From positions 1 through 64,000 of the forward strand of contig JAUXUI010000118.1 of assembly GCA_030681035.1 (NCBI GenBank): a stretch of DNA of 64,000 nucleotides. Direction: 5' to 3'. Positions 8,347 through 17,769 of the stretch are shown one piece after another; the first letter of the stretch is position 1; each line of letters begins with the position of its first letter. Origin of the DNA: Lysobacteraceae bacterium (GTDB lineage Bacteria > Pseudomonadota > Gammaproteobacteria > Xanthomonadales > Xanthomonadaceae). The notes under the pieces were generated by a model. It saw nothing but the letters and a program-made list of their open reading frames with translations, was not told where the DNA came from and ran no database searches. Both the position numbers and the translations under genes were made by a program.

Positions 8347-9513
8347 TCACGACAAAGCGCGGTGGACTACTGGCGTTGGCCGCCGCCGCGCATAAATGAC
8401 CGATGCCAGCAAGGTGATGGCTGCCGCCAACAGGAAAGCCGAAGCGCCACCGCCGCGGCTCCAGGCCAACGCGGCAAAAACCGCCCCGAGTACGCCGCCG
8501 ATACCCGAACTGAAACCATAAAGCAGGCTTTGCCCGGAAGCGGCGCGACGGCCCGGGAAGTACTCGCTCATCAAGCGCATGTTGCAGGCATGGAACATGG
8601 CGAACCCCAGCGCGTGGCTGGTTTGCGCCAATGCCATCACCACAAACGAGTCGGCAAACAGGGCGACAAGCAACCAGCGGGTGATTGTCACGGCCAGCGA
8701 CAGGCTCAACAGACGCGGCGCGCCAAAGCGGGCGATCAATTGCGGCGCCACCCAGAACAATGCAATTTCGGCCAGCACGCCAATTGCCCACAGGCCGCCC
8801 ACCGCCAGGCCGCTATGGCCATGCGCCTGCAGGTTCAGGGTATAGAAAACATAAAACGGGCCGAAGCTCATTTGCATCAGCAGCGCCACAATCAAGAATC
8901 GCCGCACACCGGGCCGACGCCACAAATGCCCGGCATCGGCCGCATCAGGAATACGTTCGGGTGCCGGGTCATTGCGATGCAGGGTTGCCGCCCATACCGT
9001 CGCCGCCAGCAGGGGCAGGCTGAGCCAGGGGAAACTGCTGTCACCGAGCCGATCCAGCAACGCGCCGTAGCTGCCTGCAACCAGCAGAAAGCCGATAGAG
9101 CCCCATAAGCGGATACGGCCGTAATCGTTGGCGTTGCGGCCAAGCGCAGTGAGTGTCATTGCCTCGAACTGTGGCATTACTGCGTTGAAGAACAGCCCGA
9201 AAATGGCCATCACCACAATCAGACTGAACACGGTATGGGTGACGGTGAACCCGGCAAAGGCCAGCAAGGCAATGACGCAGCCCACCACCAGCACATGGCC
9301 GGGACGATTGCTGCGGGTAACAGCCCAGGCCCATAACGGTGGCGATAGCACGCGGCTGCCGTACCACAACGCCAGCATTGCGCCGACCACATAGCTGCTG
9401 AAGCCTTCGCTGTCTACCCAGCGGCCGATGTACGGCGTGTATGCGCCCAAGGCAGCGTAATAGCTGAAATAAAACGCTGCGAAGCGCCAGCGTTTATCGG
9501 CAGGAATGCTCAC
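8347..9513 (-). CDS. MFS transporter, HcaT-like (MFS_1-like family)
   Basis: A 388-residue polytopic membrane protein with about 12 hydrophobic segments. The N-terminus FAAFYFSYYAALGAYTPYIG and the loop GSIGFLLVAGSYGALLDRLG match the PPP family of the major facilitator superfamily, to which the phenylpropionate transporter HcaT and nucleoside:H+ symporter-like proteins belong. The substrate cannot be told from sequence. The start is GTG at 9513, two bases after the SDR stop codon, so translation is probably coupled. No obvious Shine-Dalgarno sequence is present. Confidence 0.82.
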   Translation of the reverse strand: MSIPADKRWRFAAFYFSYYAALGAYTPYIGRWVDSEGFSSYVVGAMLALWYGSRVLSPPLWAWAVTRSNRPGHVLVVGCVIALLAFAGFTVTHTVFSLIVVMAIFGLFFNAVMPQFEAMTLTALGRNANDYGRIRLWGSIGFLLVAGSYGALLDRLGDSSFPWLSLPLLAATVWAATLHRNDPAPERIPDAADAGHLWRRPGVRRFLIVALLMQMSFGPFYVFYTLNLQAHGHSGLAVGGLWAIGVLAEIALFWVAPQLIARFGAPRLLSLSLAVTITRWLLVALFADSFVVMALAQTSHALGFAMFHACNMRLMSEYFPGRRAASGQSLLYGFSSGIGGVLGAVFAALAWSRGGGASAFLLAAAITLLASVIYARRRPTPVVHRALS

Positions 9514-9515
9514 AA

Positions 9516-10319
9516 TTATTGCGCGTCGCGGAAATCTTGCGAGCGTGATGCCACCAGCTTGCGTGCCGCCCGGTCTGGCAGGTGTTTGGCGACGTGCCGC
9601 AACAGACGATTGACCCGCCCGGTAACGATCATCACCTCGCCGCGTTCAAGCGCCTCGATGCCTTCGACAGCCACTTGCTCGGCGCTCAGCCACATCCAGC
9701 GCGGCATTCGCGATACCTGCGCGCGGGTGCCGGTGATGTCGTGAAACTCGGAGTAGGTGAAACCCGGGCACAGCGCGGTGACATGGATGCCATGCTCAGC
9801 GTGTTCCAGTGCCAGTGATTCACTGAACTTGATCAGAAAGCTTTTGGCAGCACCGTACAGGGTGTGGCCGGCCGAACCCGGAACCAGCCCCGCCAACGAC
9901 GCGACATTCAGGATGCGGCCGTGCCCGGCAGCGCGCATGGCCGGCAGAAAGCGCCAGCTCAGCTCCGACACCGCTGTGATCATCACCTGCACAAATGCAG
10001 CATGGGCATCCCAAGGGGACGACAGGTATGCGCCGGGCACACCATAACCGGCATTGTTGACCAGGGTGTCCACATGCAGGCCGCGCTGATGGCAGGCATC
10101 GAACAACGCCTGCGGCGCCGTCGGGTCAGCGAGGTCGGCTGCGATAACTTCACACGGCACGACGCCAGCAAGGCTGCGCGCCAATGCGTGCAGGCGATCT
10201 TCGCGGCGGGCAGTGAGGATCAGCGGCTTGCCGCGGCGTGCATATTCACGAGCGATTGCCTCGCCGATACCGGCCGATGCGCCGGTGATGAGAGCGTAAT
10301 CCAAGGTGTTGTCTGCCAT
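9516..10319 (-). CDS. Short-chain dehydrogenase/reductase
   Basis: A 267-residue NAD(P)-dependent oxidoreductase of the classical SDR family. The cofactor motif TGASAGIGEA is near the N-terminus with TARRED following the second strand, which suggests NADP(H). NNAGYG and the active-site YGAAK (Tyr and Lys) with upstream Ser are present. The C-terminal part (RGEVMIVTGRVNRLLRHVAKHLP) resembles DltE/YqjQ-type reductases that act on lipophilic substrates. Start ATG at 10319 with AGGAAG upstream. It lies upstream of and nearly touches the MFS gene, so the two may share a transcript; the substrate is unknown. Confidence 0.88.
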   Translation of the reverse strand: MADNTLDYALITGASAGIGEAIAREYARRGKPLILTARREDRLHALARSLAGVVPCEVIAADLADPTAPQALFDACHQRGLHVDTLVNNAGYGVPGAYLSSPWDAHAAFVQVMITAVSELSWRFLPAMRAAGHGRILNVASLAGLVPGSAGHTLYGAAKSFLIKFSESLALEHAEHGIHVTALCPGFTYSEFHDITGTRAQVSRMPRWMWLSAEQVAVEGIEALERGEVMIVTGRVNRLLRHVAKHLPDRAARKLVASRSQDFRDAQ

Positions 10320-10373
10320 GGTGCTTCCTGAAGTGCCATTGATGACTGGAAGATTGAAATGTTGGTCGGGCGA

Positions 10374-10646
10374 TCATTCTTCCGGTGCGTGATAACCAGC
10401 CGGCGCATCGGCACCACCCGCGAACAGGAATTTTTCCATTTCGGTTTCCAGAAACGCACGATGCTTGGGGTCGAGCGGCGACAGCCGGTTTTCATTGATC
10501 AACAGGGTCTGGTGCGCAAGCCATTGCGCCCACCCGGCTTTGCCGATGTGCTCGTAAACTCGTTTGCCCATCGCGCCGGGCCACGGCACAAAATCCAGCC
10601 CGGCGGTTTCACATTGTTGCTTTTTACAAAATACGGTACGACTCAT
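10374..10646 (-). CDS. yggX: Fe(2+)-trafficking / oxidative damage protection protein YggX
   Basis: A 90-residue protein, the standard length of the YggX family, starting [11 protein letters not shown], with Cys7 and the conserved block [24 protein letters not shown]. YggX protects iron-sulfur clusters from oxidation and is thought to handle labile iron. It follows mutY closely on the minus strand, the classic mutY-yggX pairing in gammaproteobacteria, and MutY is itself a 4Fe-4S enzyme. Start: ATG at 10646 with GAGGGAG upstream. A longer in-frame reading upstream overlaps mutY and is rejected. Confidence 0.96.
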   Translation of the reverse strand: MSRTVFCKKQQCETAGLDFVPWPGAMGKRVYEHIGKAGWAQWLAHQTLLINENRLSPLDPKHRAFLETEMEKFLFAGGADAPAGYHAPEE

Positions 10647-10657
10647 GGTTGACTCCC

Positions 10658-11704
10658 TCAAAGTGATGTCAGTCGCGAAATCAGGCGGCGCACCGGTGCC
10701 GGCAAGCCGACCTGGTCGAGCGAGCCCAGGCTGCGCCATTGCAGGTCCGGATTATCGCCTGCAATCGGCTTGGCCTGAACCATCGCGTAGTGCAGCGGGG
10801 TGATACGCAGGCGAAAGTGGCTGAAGGTGTGCAGCAAGGGTTCGCCGAGCTGCTGCGGGCCGGCGCCGCTTTTGATGATGGCGCTGAGCCATTGTTCGGC
10901 CTCGCTGCGGTCATGTACCTGCGGCAACGACCATAGCGAAGGCCATATTCCGATTGGCGGGCGTCGGGTCAGCAACAGCTGCTGTTGAGCGTCGAGCACC
11001 AGCAACATATGCGTTTCGCGCTGTGGCAAGGCCGGCTTGCTGCGGCGTGATGGCAGATCCGCGACGCGTTGTTGACGATAAGCCAGGCATTGGTCGCGCA
11101 TTGGACATTCACCACAACGCGGCTTGCTGCGGGTGCAGAGCGTGGCACCAAAATCCATTTGCGCCTGGGTGTAATCGGCCAGCCGTGTATCGGGCAGATG
11201 CGATTGCGCCAATGCCCACAGCGTTTGCTGAGTTGCCGTACTGCCCGGCCAGCCATCGATGCCATGCAGACGGCACAGCACACGGCGCACGTTGCCGTCG
11301 AGAATCGGGAATGGCAGACCATGCGCCTGTGCCAGGATCGCGCCGGCGGTGCTGCGGCCAATGCCGGGCAGGGTGCCCAGCGCGGTGAAGTCGCGCGGCA
11401 GATCGCCGCCATGCGATGCCATGCAGATACCCGCTGCTCGGTGCAGATTGCGGGCGCGGCTGTAGTAGCCCAACCCCGACCACAGCGCCAGCACCTGATC
11501 CAGCGGTGCTTGCGCCAACGCAGGCAGGTTGGGCAGTGCCTCGGTGAAGCGTTGGTAATACGGAATCACCGTACGCACTTGCGTCTGTTGCAGCATCACT
11601 TCTGCCAGCCACACCCGATAGGGGCTGCGCGGGTGTTGCCAGGGCAGGTCGTGGCGACCGGCGTGCTCGAACCAGGCCAGCAAGCGCTCGGCAAATGCGC
11701 TCAT
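10658..11704 (-). CDS. mutY: A/G-specific adenine DNA glycosylase MutY
   Basis: A 348-residue base-excision repair enzyme that removes adenine mispaired with 8-oxoguanine. The catalytic Glu lies in [12 protein letters not shown], the helix-hairpin-helix is [12 protein letters not shown], and the catalytic Asp is in [14 protein letters not shown]. The 4Fe-4S loop [17 protein letters not shown] has the C-X6-C-X2-C-X5-C spacing. The C-terminal third ([19 protein letters not shown]...[10 protein letters not shown]) is the NUDIX-like 8-oxoG recognition domain. The ATG overlaps the stop of the AsmA-like gene (ATGA, 11701-11704), so it is translationally coupled to it; yggX follows 11 bases downstream. 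Confidence 0.97.
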   Translation of the reverse strand: MSAFAERLLAWFEHAGRHDLPWQHPRSPYRVWLAEVMLQQTQVRTVIPYYQRFTEALPNLPALAQAPLDQVLALWSGLGYYSRARNLHRAAGICMASHGGDLPRDFTALGTLPGIGRSTAGAILAQAHGLPFPILDGNVRRVLCRLHGIDGWPGSTATQQTLWALAQSHLPDTRLADYTQAQMDFGATLCTRSKPRCGECPMRDQCLAYRQQRVADLPSRRSKPALPQRETHMLLVLDAQQQLLLTRRPPIGIWPSLWSLPQVHDRSEAEQWLSAIIKSGAGPQQLGEPLLHTFSHFRLRITPLHYAMVQAKPIAGDNPDLQWRSLGSLDQVGLPAPVRRLISRLTSL

Positions 11705-12732
11705 GGTTCTGCGTCGGCTTCTACACGAATCTCGACACCTTGCAGTTCGGTGCCGTCGATCATCATGCGCTCGGTGTGCAACTCACCGCTGAGCGGTGGC
11801 AACGGTGAGGCGGCGTCGCTGTCCAGCCAGGCTTGCAACTGTGCCGGAACCAGAGTGAGTAGCAGCCGGGTTTGCGCTTGTTCAAGTTTCACGGCCAATA
11901 GCATCTGCACCAGTTCCGGGCCATCGCCTGAAACCACGAAGAGCATTGGCAATGACGGATCGGTGCCCGGTAGCGTGGGCCATTGCGCCGGCCACTGCGC
12001 CAGCTCACCAGCAAGTTTGAACTGCATCATCTCGCCAATACTCAGATCGCCTCGTGCGTGCCCGGTGGCGAGTGGCGAAGCAGCTTGCAGACTGATCTGC
12101 AATGGATCGAGGGTAATCGTCGCGTCGTCGTGCGCGATCACGGTATCAACGCTCAGGTGCAGCGGCCAGTCGCTGGCACCGCCGGCATCGCTTCGCAACA
12201 CGTGGCCGGACATGGTCAATGCGGCCGGCTGGCCAGGTACGAAGCGTGGCAGGCCCAACGCATCGATCTGCAGCTGCCAGCCATCAGCGATGATGGTGCT
12301 GTTGCTGATCTGGAGGCCACTTTCCAGCGTCGGCCAAGTGCTGGGTGCGGTATCTTCGCGATTCTCCAGCCAGGACTGCATTGGCAGCAGGTGCAAGCGG
12401 GCTTCCTTGATATACAGCGCGGTAATTACCGGCTCGCCACCCAATAGCGTGCGCCACGGCAGCGCTATATCGAGCAGGCCGATTTCCAGCAGCACTTGCG
12501 CACTGCCTGGCGCGGTTGCACGCACACCATGCAGGCGCAGGCGCGGCTCCGGGCGCAAGGCGTAGTCGGCAGGCTCAGTAACGGTGAGTTCGAGTCCAGT
12601 CGCATCGCCAATGGCATTGAGCAACACCGGCGTCAGCCGTTCGGGTTGCAGCAGTCGCCCGATCTGCCATACCGCGACAACGACAAGCGAGGCAACAACC
12701 ACCAGCACGATCAGCCAGCTGCGACGGCGCAT
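11701..12732 (-). CDS. AsmA-like membrane-anchored protein
   Basis: A 343-residue protein with one N-terminal membrane anchor (RRSWLIVLVVVASLVVVAVW) followed by a periplasmic region. The stretches LLNAIGDATGLELTVTEPADYALRPEPRLRL and LLGGEPVITALYIKEARLHL have the pattern of the AsmA N-terminal domain, a family related to lipid-transport bridge proteins at the envelope. Its start codon directly follows the ftsY stop with no gap, and its end overlaps mutY, so ftsY-asmA-like-mutY-yggX is one unit. The family assignment is moderate because AsmA repeats are weakly conserved; the specific role is unknown. Confidence 0.7.
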   Translation of the reverse strand: MRRRSWLIVLVVVASLVVVAVWQIGRLLQPERLTPVLLNAIGDATGLELTVTEPADYALRPEPRLRLHGVRATAPGSAQVLLEIGLLDIALPWRTLLGGEPVITALYIKEARLHLLPMQSWLENREDTAPSTWPTLESGLQISNSTIIADGWQLQIDALGLPRFVPGQPAALTMSGHVLRSDAGGASDWPLHLSVDTVIAHDDATITLDPLQISLQAASPLATGHARGDLSIGEMMQFKLAGELAQWPAQWPTLPGTDPSLPMLFVVSGDGPELVQMLLAVKLEQAQTRLLLTLVPAQLQAWLDSDAASPLPPLSGELHTERMMIDGTELQGVEIRVEADAEP

Positions 12733-13734
12733 TCAGGCCTCGCCAAAAGTCTCGGGCAACAGGCTGTCCACGAACGATTCGGCGTCGAACGCGCGCAGAT
12801 CTTCCATTCGTTCGCCCAGACCGATGAATCGCACCGGCAGACCAAACTCACGCGCCAGCGCAAACACCACGCCACCTTTGGCGCTACCGTCCAGCTTGCT
12901 GATCACCAGCCCGGTAACACCGATCGCCTGCTGAAACTGACGCAACTGACTGACCGCATTCTGCCCGGTAGTGCCATCGATAACCATCAACACCTCGTGT
13001 GGCGCATTGGCGTCGAGCTTGCCGAGTACGCGTCGCACTTTACCCAGTTCGGCCATCAGCCCGGCCTGGGTATGCAGCCGGCCGGCGGTATCGGCGATCA
13101 ACACATCGATATCGCGTGCCTTTGCAGCCTGCAGCGCATCGAATATCACCGCTGCCGGATCGGCGCCATGGGTTTGCGCGGTAACGGGTATCTCGTTGCG
13201 CGCTCCCCATACCTTGAGTTGTTCCACCGCGGCGGCGCGGAAGGTGTCGCCAGCAGCCAGCATCACACGCAGGCCTTCATCCTTCATGCGGTGCGCCAGC
13301 TTGCCGATGGTGGTGGTTTTTCCAGCGCCATTGATGCCAACCATCAAGATGACAAATGGCCGCTTTTCGCTTTCAATCAGCAGCGGCTTTGATACCGGCC
13401 CCAGCATCGCCAGCAGTTGTTTGCGCAGCGCCATGCGCAAGGCTGCAACATCGGCATAAGCACGCGATTTCAAACCCTCGCGCAGGGTGGCAACCAGGGT
13501 TTGTGTCGCCAATACGCCCACGTCGGCCAATAGCAAGGCGGTTTCGATATCATCGAGTAGTGACTCGTCAAGGCGTGGGTTGCGTGCGAACAGGCTCGAT
13601 AAACCCCGCGCCATGCCGCTATCACGCAACCGCTCACGCCAACTTGCGCCATCACCGCTTGCTGGGTCAGCATCGGCGGGAGACTGCTCGGCGGGAGGCG
13701 GTGCGATTCTGGATTTTTTGATAAAACCGAACAT
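12733..13734 (-). CDS. ftsY: Signal recognition particle receptor FtsY
   Basis: A 333-residue SRP-family GTPase that docks ribosome-nascent chain complexes at the membrane. After a short acidic/proline-rich N-terminal region (about 35 residues, much shorter than the E. coli A domain) come the helical N domain and the G domain. G-domain motifs are G1 GINGAGKTTTIGKLA, the insertion-box AAGDTFRAAAVEQL, G3 DTAGR, G4 SKLDGSAKGG and the closing GLGERMEDLRAFDAESF. The C-terminus is typical. It is divergent from rsmD, as in many proteobacteria. The ATG at 13734 has no strong ribosome site. Confidence 0.97.
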   Translation of the reverse strand: MFGFIKKSRIAPPPAEQSPADADPASGDGASWRERLRDSGMARGLSSLFARNPRLDESLLDDIETALLLADVGVLATQTLVATLREGLKSRAYADVAALRMALRKQLLAMLGPVSKPLLIESEKRPFVILMVGINGAGKTTTIGKLAHRMKDEGLRVMLAAGDTFRAAAVEQLKVWGARNEIPVTAQTHGADPAAVIFDALQAAKARDIDVLIADTAGRLHTQAGLMAELGKVRRVLGKLDANAPHEVLMVIDGTTGQNAVSQLRQFQQAIGVTGLVISKLDGSAKGGVVFALAREFGLPVRFIGLGERMEDLRAFDAESFVDSLLPETFGEA

Positions 13735-13790
13735 GAGGCCAAGAATGCGGGAAAATAAGACATGTTAGCACCGCACACAACCCGCACCCC

Positions 13791-14399
13791 ATGAATGCCA
13801 TGGCGCCAGGAAAGATACGCATCATTTCGGGCATCTGGCGCAATTCGCGTCTGCATGTGGCTGATCTGCAGGGGTTGCGGCCGACCCCAGAGCGGGTGCG
13901 TGAAACCCTGTTCAACTGGCTGCAACCGCGCCTGCCGGGTGCGCGCTGTCTGGATCTCTTCGCCGGCACCGGCGCGCTGGGTTTTGAAGCAGCATCGCGT
14001 GGGGCTGGTCATGTGACACTGGTTGAACACAATCCTGCGTTGGTGCGGTGCTTGCATGACACCAAAACCCGACTGCGTGCGGATATGGTTGAGGTGGTGC
14101 AAGCGGATGCCTTGTCCTGGTTGCTTACATCGCATTCGGCATTCGATATCGTCTTCATTGATCCACCGTTCGCACAAAACCTGTGGCAACAGGTGTTGCC
14201 TGCATTGCAGCCGATCCTGGCCAACGAGGCCCGAGTTCACATCGAATCACCAATCACGACGCACTATCGGGTGCCTGCACAGTGGGCCTTGCTGCGCGAA
14301 GGCCATACTCGCGACATGCGCCATGTTTTGTATGCCGCGTCGGCTGCCGGCCCTGTTACACTTGGCTTGGGGAAGGGAGAGGGTGGAACGGACACATGA
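13791..14399 (+). CDS. rsmD: 16S rRNA (guanine(966)-N(2))-methyltransferase RsmD
   Basis: A 202-residue SAM-dependent methyltransferase that modifies G966 of 16S rRNA. The N-terminus [16 protein letters not shown] and [15 protein letters not shown] are RsmD signatures. The SAM motif is [19 protein letters not shown] and the catalytic motif is DPPF. It is divergent from ftsY, and its stop overlaps the coaD ATG (ATGA at 14396-14399), as in many gammaproteobacteria. A second in-frame ATG three codons in (13800) is also possible as the start. Confidence 0.96.
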   Translation: MNAMAPGKIRIISGIWRNSRLHVADLQGLRPTPERVRETLFNWLQPRLPGARCLDLFAGTGALGFEAASRGAGHVTLVEHNPALVRCLHDTKTRLRADMVEVVQADALSWLLTSHSAFDIVFIDPPFAQNLWQQVLPALQPILANEARVHIESPITTHYRVPAQWALLREGHTRDMRHVLYAASAAGPVTLGLGKGEGGTDT

Positions 14400-14893
14400 T
14401 TGAAGCTAACGTGCGCATCGCGGTTTATCCAGGAACATTCGACCCGATTACCAACGGCCATGTCGATCTGGTAAGCCGTGCCACGTTGCTGTTTGACCGC
14501 GTCATCATTGGCGTTGCCGACAGCTCCAGCAAAAGCCCTGCCTTTGCGCTGGATGAGCGCATTGCCATGGCCAAGGCTGCGGTTGCCGGTTTTACCAACG
14601 TCGAAGTTCGCGGTTTCGATTGCCTTCTTGCCCAATTCGTTCGTGATGTCGGTGGCGGCGTGTTGCTGCGTGGCTTGCGCGCGGTGTCGGATTTCGAGTA
14701 TGAGTTCCAGCTTGCCAGCATGAATCGGCATTTGATCCCGGAGGTGGAAACCATGTTTCTCACCCCGGCCGAACAGTTCAGCTTCATTTCGTCTTCGTTG
14801 GTGCGTGAGATTGCCCGCCTGGGAGGGGATGTCTCGGGTTTCGTGCATCCGGAGGTACAGTCCGCGCTGAAAAGGAAGTGGCAGCGCAGTTGA
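14396..14893 (+). CDS. coaD: Pantetheine-phosphate adenylyltransferase CoaD
   Basis: A 165-residue enzyme of the fourth step of coenzyme A synthesis, transferring AMP from ATP to 4'-phosphopantetheine. The nucleotidyltransferase motif is [15 protein letters not shown] (T/HxGH type). [22 protein letters not shown] and the C-terminal [20 protein letters not shown] are standard for the family, which is usually 159-170 residues. It is translationally coupled to rsmD by ATGA overlap. CoA produced here is the source of the phosphopantetheine arm used by the carrier proteins at 55-64 kb, though there is no direct genetic link. Confidence 0.97.
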   Translation: MIEANVRIAVYPGTFDPITNGHVDLVSRATLLFDRVIIGVADSSSKSPAFALDERIAMAKAAVAGFTNVEVRGFDCLLAQFVRDVGGGVLLRGLRAVSDFEYEFQLASMNRHLIPEVETMFLTPAEQFSFISSSLVREIARLGGDVSGFVHPEVQSALKRKWQRS

Positions 14894-14922
14894 TTTCGTT
14901 CCTGAGCCCTGAGGTAATAACC

Positions 14923-15411
14923 ATGACAACTAAAATCCGTTATTTCATGTTGGCGCTGGGATTACTGTCCTTGACTGCCTGCAATAAAGAAGAAGCAGCG
15001 GTAGTGCAAGCGCCGGCACCGCTGGTCGCGCCGACGCACAGCGATTCTATGGCGTGGCGCATGTACATGACCGAAGTGGTCAAGCGCAATCTGGCCGGAG
15101 TGACCGAATCGCCGTTCATGTATTTTCTGCCGGCAACCGAGGGCGAGGACGCCGCCGGCGAATATGATCGTCAACTGGAAAACGTGCAGAACGTGGTGCA
15201 ACGCACCGTGCTGCCGGGCAATATGCTGGCGTTTGGCTCCCCTGACCCGGAGAAGATGACAAAGCTGATCGAGGAGGCATTCGACGGTGCCCCGGCTGAC
15301 AGTATGAAGGATGTGCGTGTCCTGTTCATCGGTTCGCCGGAACAGGGCGAGCGCGTTCGTGCCGCAGTGGAGCCGACCGGTGCGATATTCGTGTTGCATG
15401 AGTTGAAGTAA
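14923..15411 (+). CDS. Conserved lipoprotein of unknown function
   Basis: A 162-residue protein with lipoprotein signal MTTKIRYFMLALGLLSLTAC (lipobox LTAC, Cys20). The mature part is about 140 residues with no known catalytic motif. MAWRMYMTEVVKRNLAGV and RVLFIGSPEQGERVRAAVEPTGAIFVLHEL are likely helical and beta-alpha segments respectively. It sits between coaD and the ferredoxin gene, a position where, from memory, Xanthomonadales carry a similar hypothetical protein. Start ATG at 14923 with GAGG upstream. Function unknown. Confidence 0.8.
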   Translation: MTTKIRYFMLALGLLSLTACNKEEAAVVQAPAPLVAPTHSDSMAWRMYMTEVVKRNLAGVTESPFMYFLPATEGEDAAGEYDRQLENVQNVVQRTVLPGNMLAFGSPDPEKMTKLIEEAFDGAPADSMKDVRVLFIGSPEQGERVRAAVEPTGAIFVLHELK

Positions 15412-15425
15412 CCTTGGCGAATTAT

Positions 15426-15454
15426 CAGGCCGGCCTGCACGGCAGGCCGGCCTG
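15426..15454. terminator. GC-rich hairpin after the coaD-lipoprotein unit
   Basis: A 12-bp stem (CAGGCCGGCCTG twice, each arm itself palindromic) with a 5-nt loop, 15 bases after the lipoprotein stop. No T-tract follows, so termination is likely but not certain. Confidence 0.45.
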
Positions 15455-15595
15455 CGCGGAAGGTGTCGCGCCGTGGGTCGGCCCAAACGTAGCGGCGCCG
15501 ACAGCAGTTTTCGCTATTGCCATCTCGGCCCGCTGCCCCTGAGCCGATATGCATTAGCCGGGAAGGTGGCAAGCCCGCCGGGTATGGTGTGTCCT

Positions 15596-15766
15596 GATTA
15601 GCGCTATATCTCAGCCCGGCGGGCTTCGGCCCCTTCTCCCTCCGGGAGAAGGTGGCGCGAAGCGCCGGATGAGGGTTCGAGCCAGTACGATACTCGCACC
15701 GAACCCTCACCCCAACCCCTCTCCCGGCGGGAGAGGGGCTTCTACCGCTGAGATATAGCGCTAATC
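15596..15766 (+). repeat. MITE-like palindromic element, copy 1
   Basis: A 171-base element bounded by 20-bp perfect terminal inverted repeats (GATTAGCGCTATATCTCAGC). Internal arms carry further inverted pairs: CCCTTCTCCCTCCGGGAGAA near the left, and CCCCTCTCCCGGCGGGAGAG near the right, so the whole unit can fold into a long hairpin. There is no coding capacity. Two related copies lie at 35127-35310 and 51264-51453. Its right end is only 12 bases before the ferredoxin start codon. Confidence 0.9.
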
Positions 15767-15778
15767 TGGTGGTGTGTA

Positions 15779-16033
15779 GTGGCACTTAAAATCAACGAGT
15801 TATGCATCAACTGCGACGTGTGCGAGCCGGCTTGCCCGAACAACGCAATAAGTCAGGGTGAAGCGATCTACACGATCAATCCGGCCCGCTGTACCGAATG
15901 CGTTGGTCATTTCGATGAGCCGCAATGTGTGGTGGTGTGCCCGGTCGAATGTATCGATCTTGACCCTGGGTGCGTGGAATCGCCCGCGCAATTGCAAGGC
16001 AAATATCAGCGCCTGACTGGAGAAAAGCAATGA
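15779..16033 (+). CDS. yfhL: YfhL-family 4Fe-4S dicluster ferredoxin
   Basis: An 84-residue small electron carrier. The first cluster motif is CINCDVCEPACP. The second, CTECVGHFDEPQCVVVCP, has the insertion between the second and third cysteines typical of YfhL/Allochromatium-type ferredoxins. The start is GTG at 15779 with GGTGGTG upstream, immediately after a MITE-like element, so any promoter must lie inside or beyond that element. The stop codon overlaps the ATG of the gamma-glutamyltransferase gene (16030-16033). Confidence 0.95.
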   Translation: MALKINELCINCDVCEPACPNNAISQGEAIYTINPARCTECVGHFDEPQCVVVCPVECIDLDPGCVESPAQLQGKYQRLTGEKQ

Positions 16034-17757
16034 AGCAATTTGGACGCTGGCTGTTGCCGGGCTTGTTGTCGCTGGCATTTTCCGTTTTTGCTGCCGATGG
16101 CGGGTCTGCACAACCGGTGTTGCCAAAGCGGGTGGCAGTAGCCAGTGCCAACAGTCAGGCGACGGATGCCGGTCTCGAGATTCTCGCCGTTGGCGGCAAT
16201 GCGTTCGATGCGGCGGTAGCGGTCAGTGCCACCCTGGGCCTGGTTGAACCGGAAAGCTCGGGGCTTGGCGGCGGCGCTTTCATGCTGCTGCATGTTGCGC
16301 ACGACAACCGCGACGTGTTTATCGATGCGCGTGAAAAGGCACCTGCTGCGGCAACACGCGACATGTATCTTGATGCGCAGGGCAACCCCAACCGTGATCT
16401 GGCAGTCAATGGGCCACTTGCCGCTGGCATCCCGGGGATGCCGGCTGGCCTTGTTCATCTGGCCAGCAAGTACGGGCGCTTGCCTTTGTCGCGCTCATTG
16501 GCACCGGCCATTCGCCTGGCCAATGAGGGCTGGATTTTCAGCAGTAAAAACGAATCCATGCTGGGATTTCGCAAGGATGTGCTGGCACGCTCGCCGGCAG
16601 CCGCAAAATTGTTTTTGCCTGGCGGTGAGGTGCCGAAGGCGGGCACGCGCATGCGCAATCCCGATTACGCACGTACCCTGCAACTTCTGGCAAAGCAGGG
16701 GGCCGATGGTTTTTATCGCGGCGCTTTTGCGCGCAAGTTGGCGAGTGGCGTACGCAAGGCCGGCGGTATCTGGAGCGAAGCCGATCTGGCTGATTATCAG
16801 GTGGTAGAGCGCGAGCCGATCCGGATAACGCACCGGGGATTTCAACTGGTCACCGTTCCGCCGCCGTCTTCCGGTGGTGTTGCGTTGGCGGAAATTCTCA
16901 ATATTCTGTCCGGATATGAATATCCGGCGATGTCGCGCACGGACCGCATTCACCTGATCACCGAGGCGATGCGGCGCGCCTATCGCGATCGCTCGATTTA
17001 CCTGGGTGACCCGGATTTTTTCAAGGTGCCGGTGGATTTGCTCACCAGCCCCGATTACGCTGCGGGCCTGCGCGCCAGCATCAGCCCGACCCACGCGACC
17101 CCCAGCGTGCTGTTGCCAGGGGTGGGCGAGGGCAGCGAGCGGGTGGAGACCACGCACTATTCGATTGTCGATTCCGAAGGCAATCTGGTGGCCACCACAC
17201 AGACGGTAAATCTGCCTTACGGCAACGCGTTTGCTGTGGCTGGCACCGGATTTTTGCTCAACAACGAGATGGATGATTTTTCGGTCAAGCCCGGCGTGCC
17301 CAATGCCTTCGGCCTGGTTGGTGATGACGCCAACGCCATCGCGCCGGGCAAACGTCCGTTGTCGTCAATGACGCCCAGTTTCCTGATGGGTCACAACAAG
17401 GTGTCTGCAATCGGCACCCCTGGCGGCAGCCGCATCATCACCATGGTGTTGCTCGGCCTGCTTGAATTGATGGATGGCGGCAGCGCACAAGCGGCAACCG
17501 ATCTGCCTCGTTATCATCACCAATATTTGCCCGATGTGATCTCGGCAGAAACGGGTGCATTGAGCGCCGTTGAGATTCAGGGTTTGCAGGCCAAGGGCCA
17601 TGTGGTCACGGTTGAGTCACGCACTTGGGGCAATATGCAGATTGTGACCTGGGATCAGGGCAACGGCAGTGTGGAAGCGGGCAGCGATGGCCGCTGGCAA
17701 GGTGTTGGCAAGGCTGCTACCGGTGATGTTCCTGCCGAAGCGGCGATATTTCGCTGA
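16030..17757 (+). CDS. ggt: Gamma-glutamyltransferase
   Basis: A 575-residue periplasmic enzyme that hydrolyses or transfers the gamma-glutamyl group of glutathione and related compounds. A Sec signal peptide (WLLPGLLSLAFSVFAA) opens the protein. PESSGLGGGAFML and the autoprocessing site TTHYSIVDSEGN, with nucleophile Thr374 expected to become the N-terminus of the small subunit, are diagnostic. LLNNEMDDFSVKPG, RPLSSMTPSF and GTPGGSRIITMV are small-subunit signatures. The gene is translationally coupled to the ferredoxin gene, although the functions are unrelated. Confidence 0.96.
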   Translation: MKQFGRWLLPGLLSLAFSVFAADGGSAQPVLPKRVAVASANSQATDAGLEILAVGGNAFDAAVAVSATLGLVEPESSGLGGGAFMLLHVAHDNRDVFIDAREKAPAAATRDMYLDAQGNPNRDLAVNGPLAAGIPGMPAGLVHLASKYGRLPLSRSLAPAIRLANEGWIFSSKNESMLGFRKDVLARSPAAAKLFLPGGEVPKAGTRMRNPDYARTLQLLAKQGADGFYRGAFARKLASGVRKAGGIWSEADLADYQVVEREPIRITHRGFQLVTVPPPSSGGVALAEILNILSGYEYPAMSRTDRIHLITEAMRRAYRDRSIYLGDPDFFKVPVDLLTSPDYAAGLRASISPTHATPSVLLPGVGEGSERVETTHYSIVDSEGNLVATTQTVNLPYGNAFAVAGTGFLLNNEMDDFSVKPGVPNAFGLVGDDANAIAPGKRPLSSMTPSFLMGHNKVSAIGTPGGSRIITMVLLGLLELMDGGSAQAATDLPRYHHQYLPDVISAETGALSAVEIQGLQAKGHVVTVESRTWGNMQIVTWDQGNGSVEAGSDGRWQGVGKAATGDVPAEAAIFR

Positions 17758-17769
17758 GGTGGTAAAACC

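Noticed and set aside
11069-12565. A 498-codon open frame on the plus strand
   Set aside because: It runs antisense across mutY and the AsmA-like gene, has low-complexity composition and no family pattern; the minus-strand genes have full motifs.
15660-15690. A tRNA-like GGTTCGA motif
   Set aside because: It is part of the MITE-like repeat; no cloverleaf can be drawn around it.
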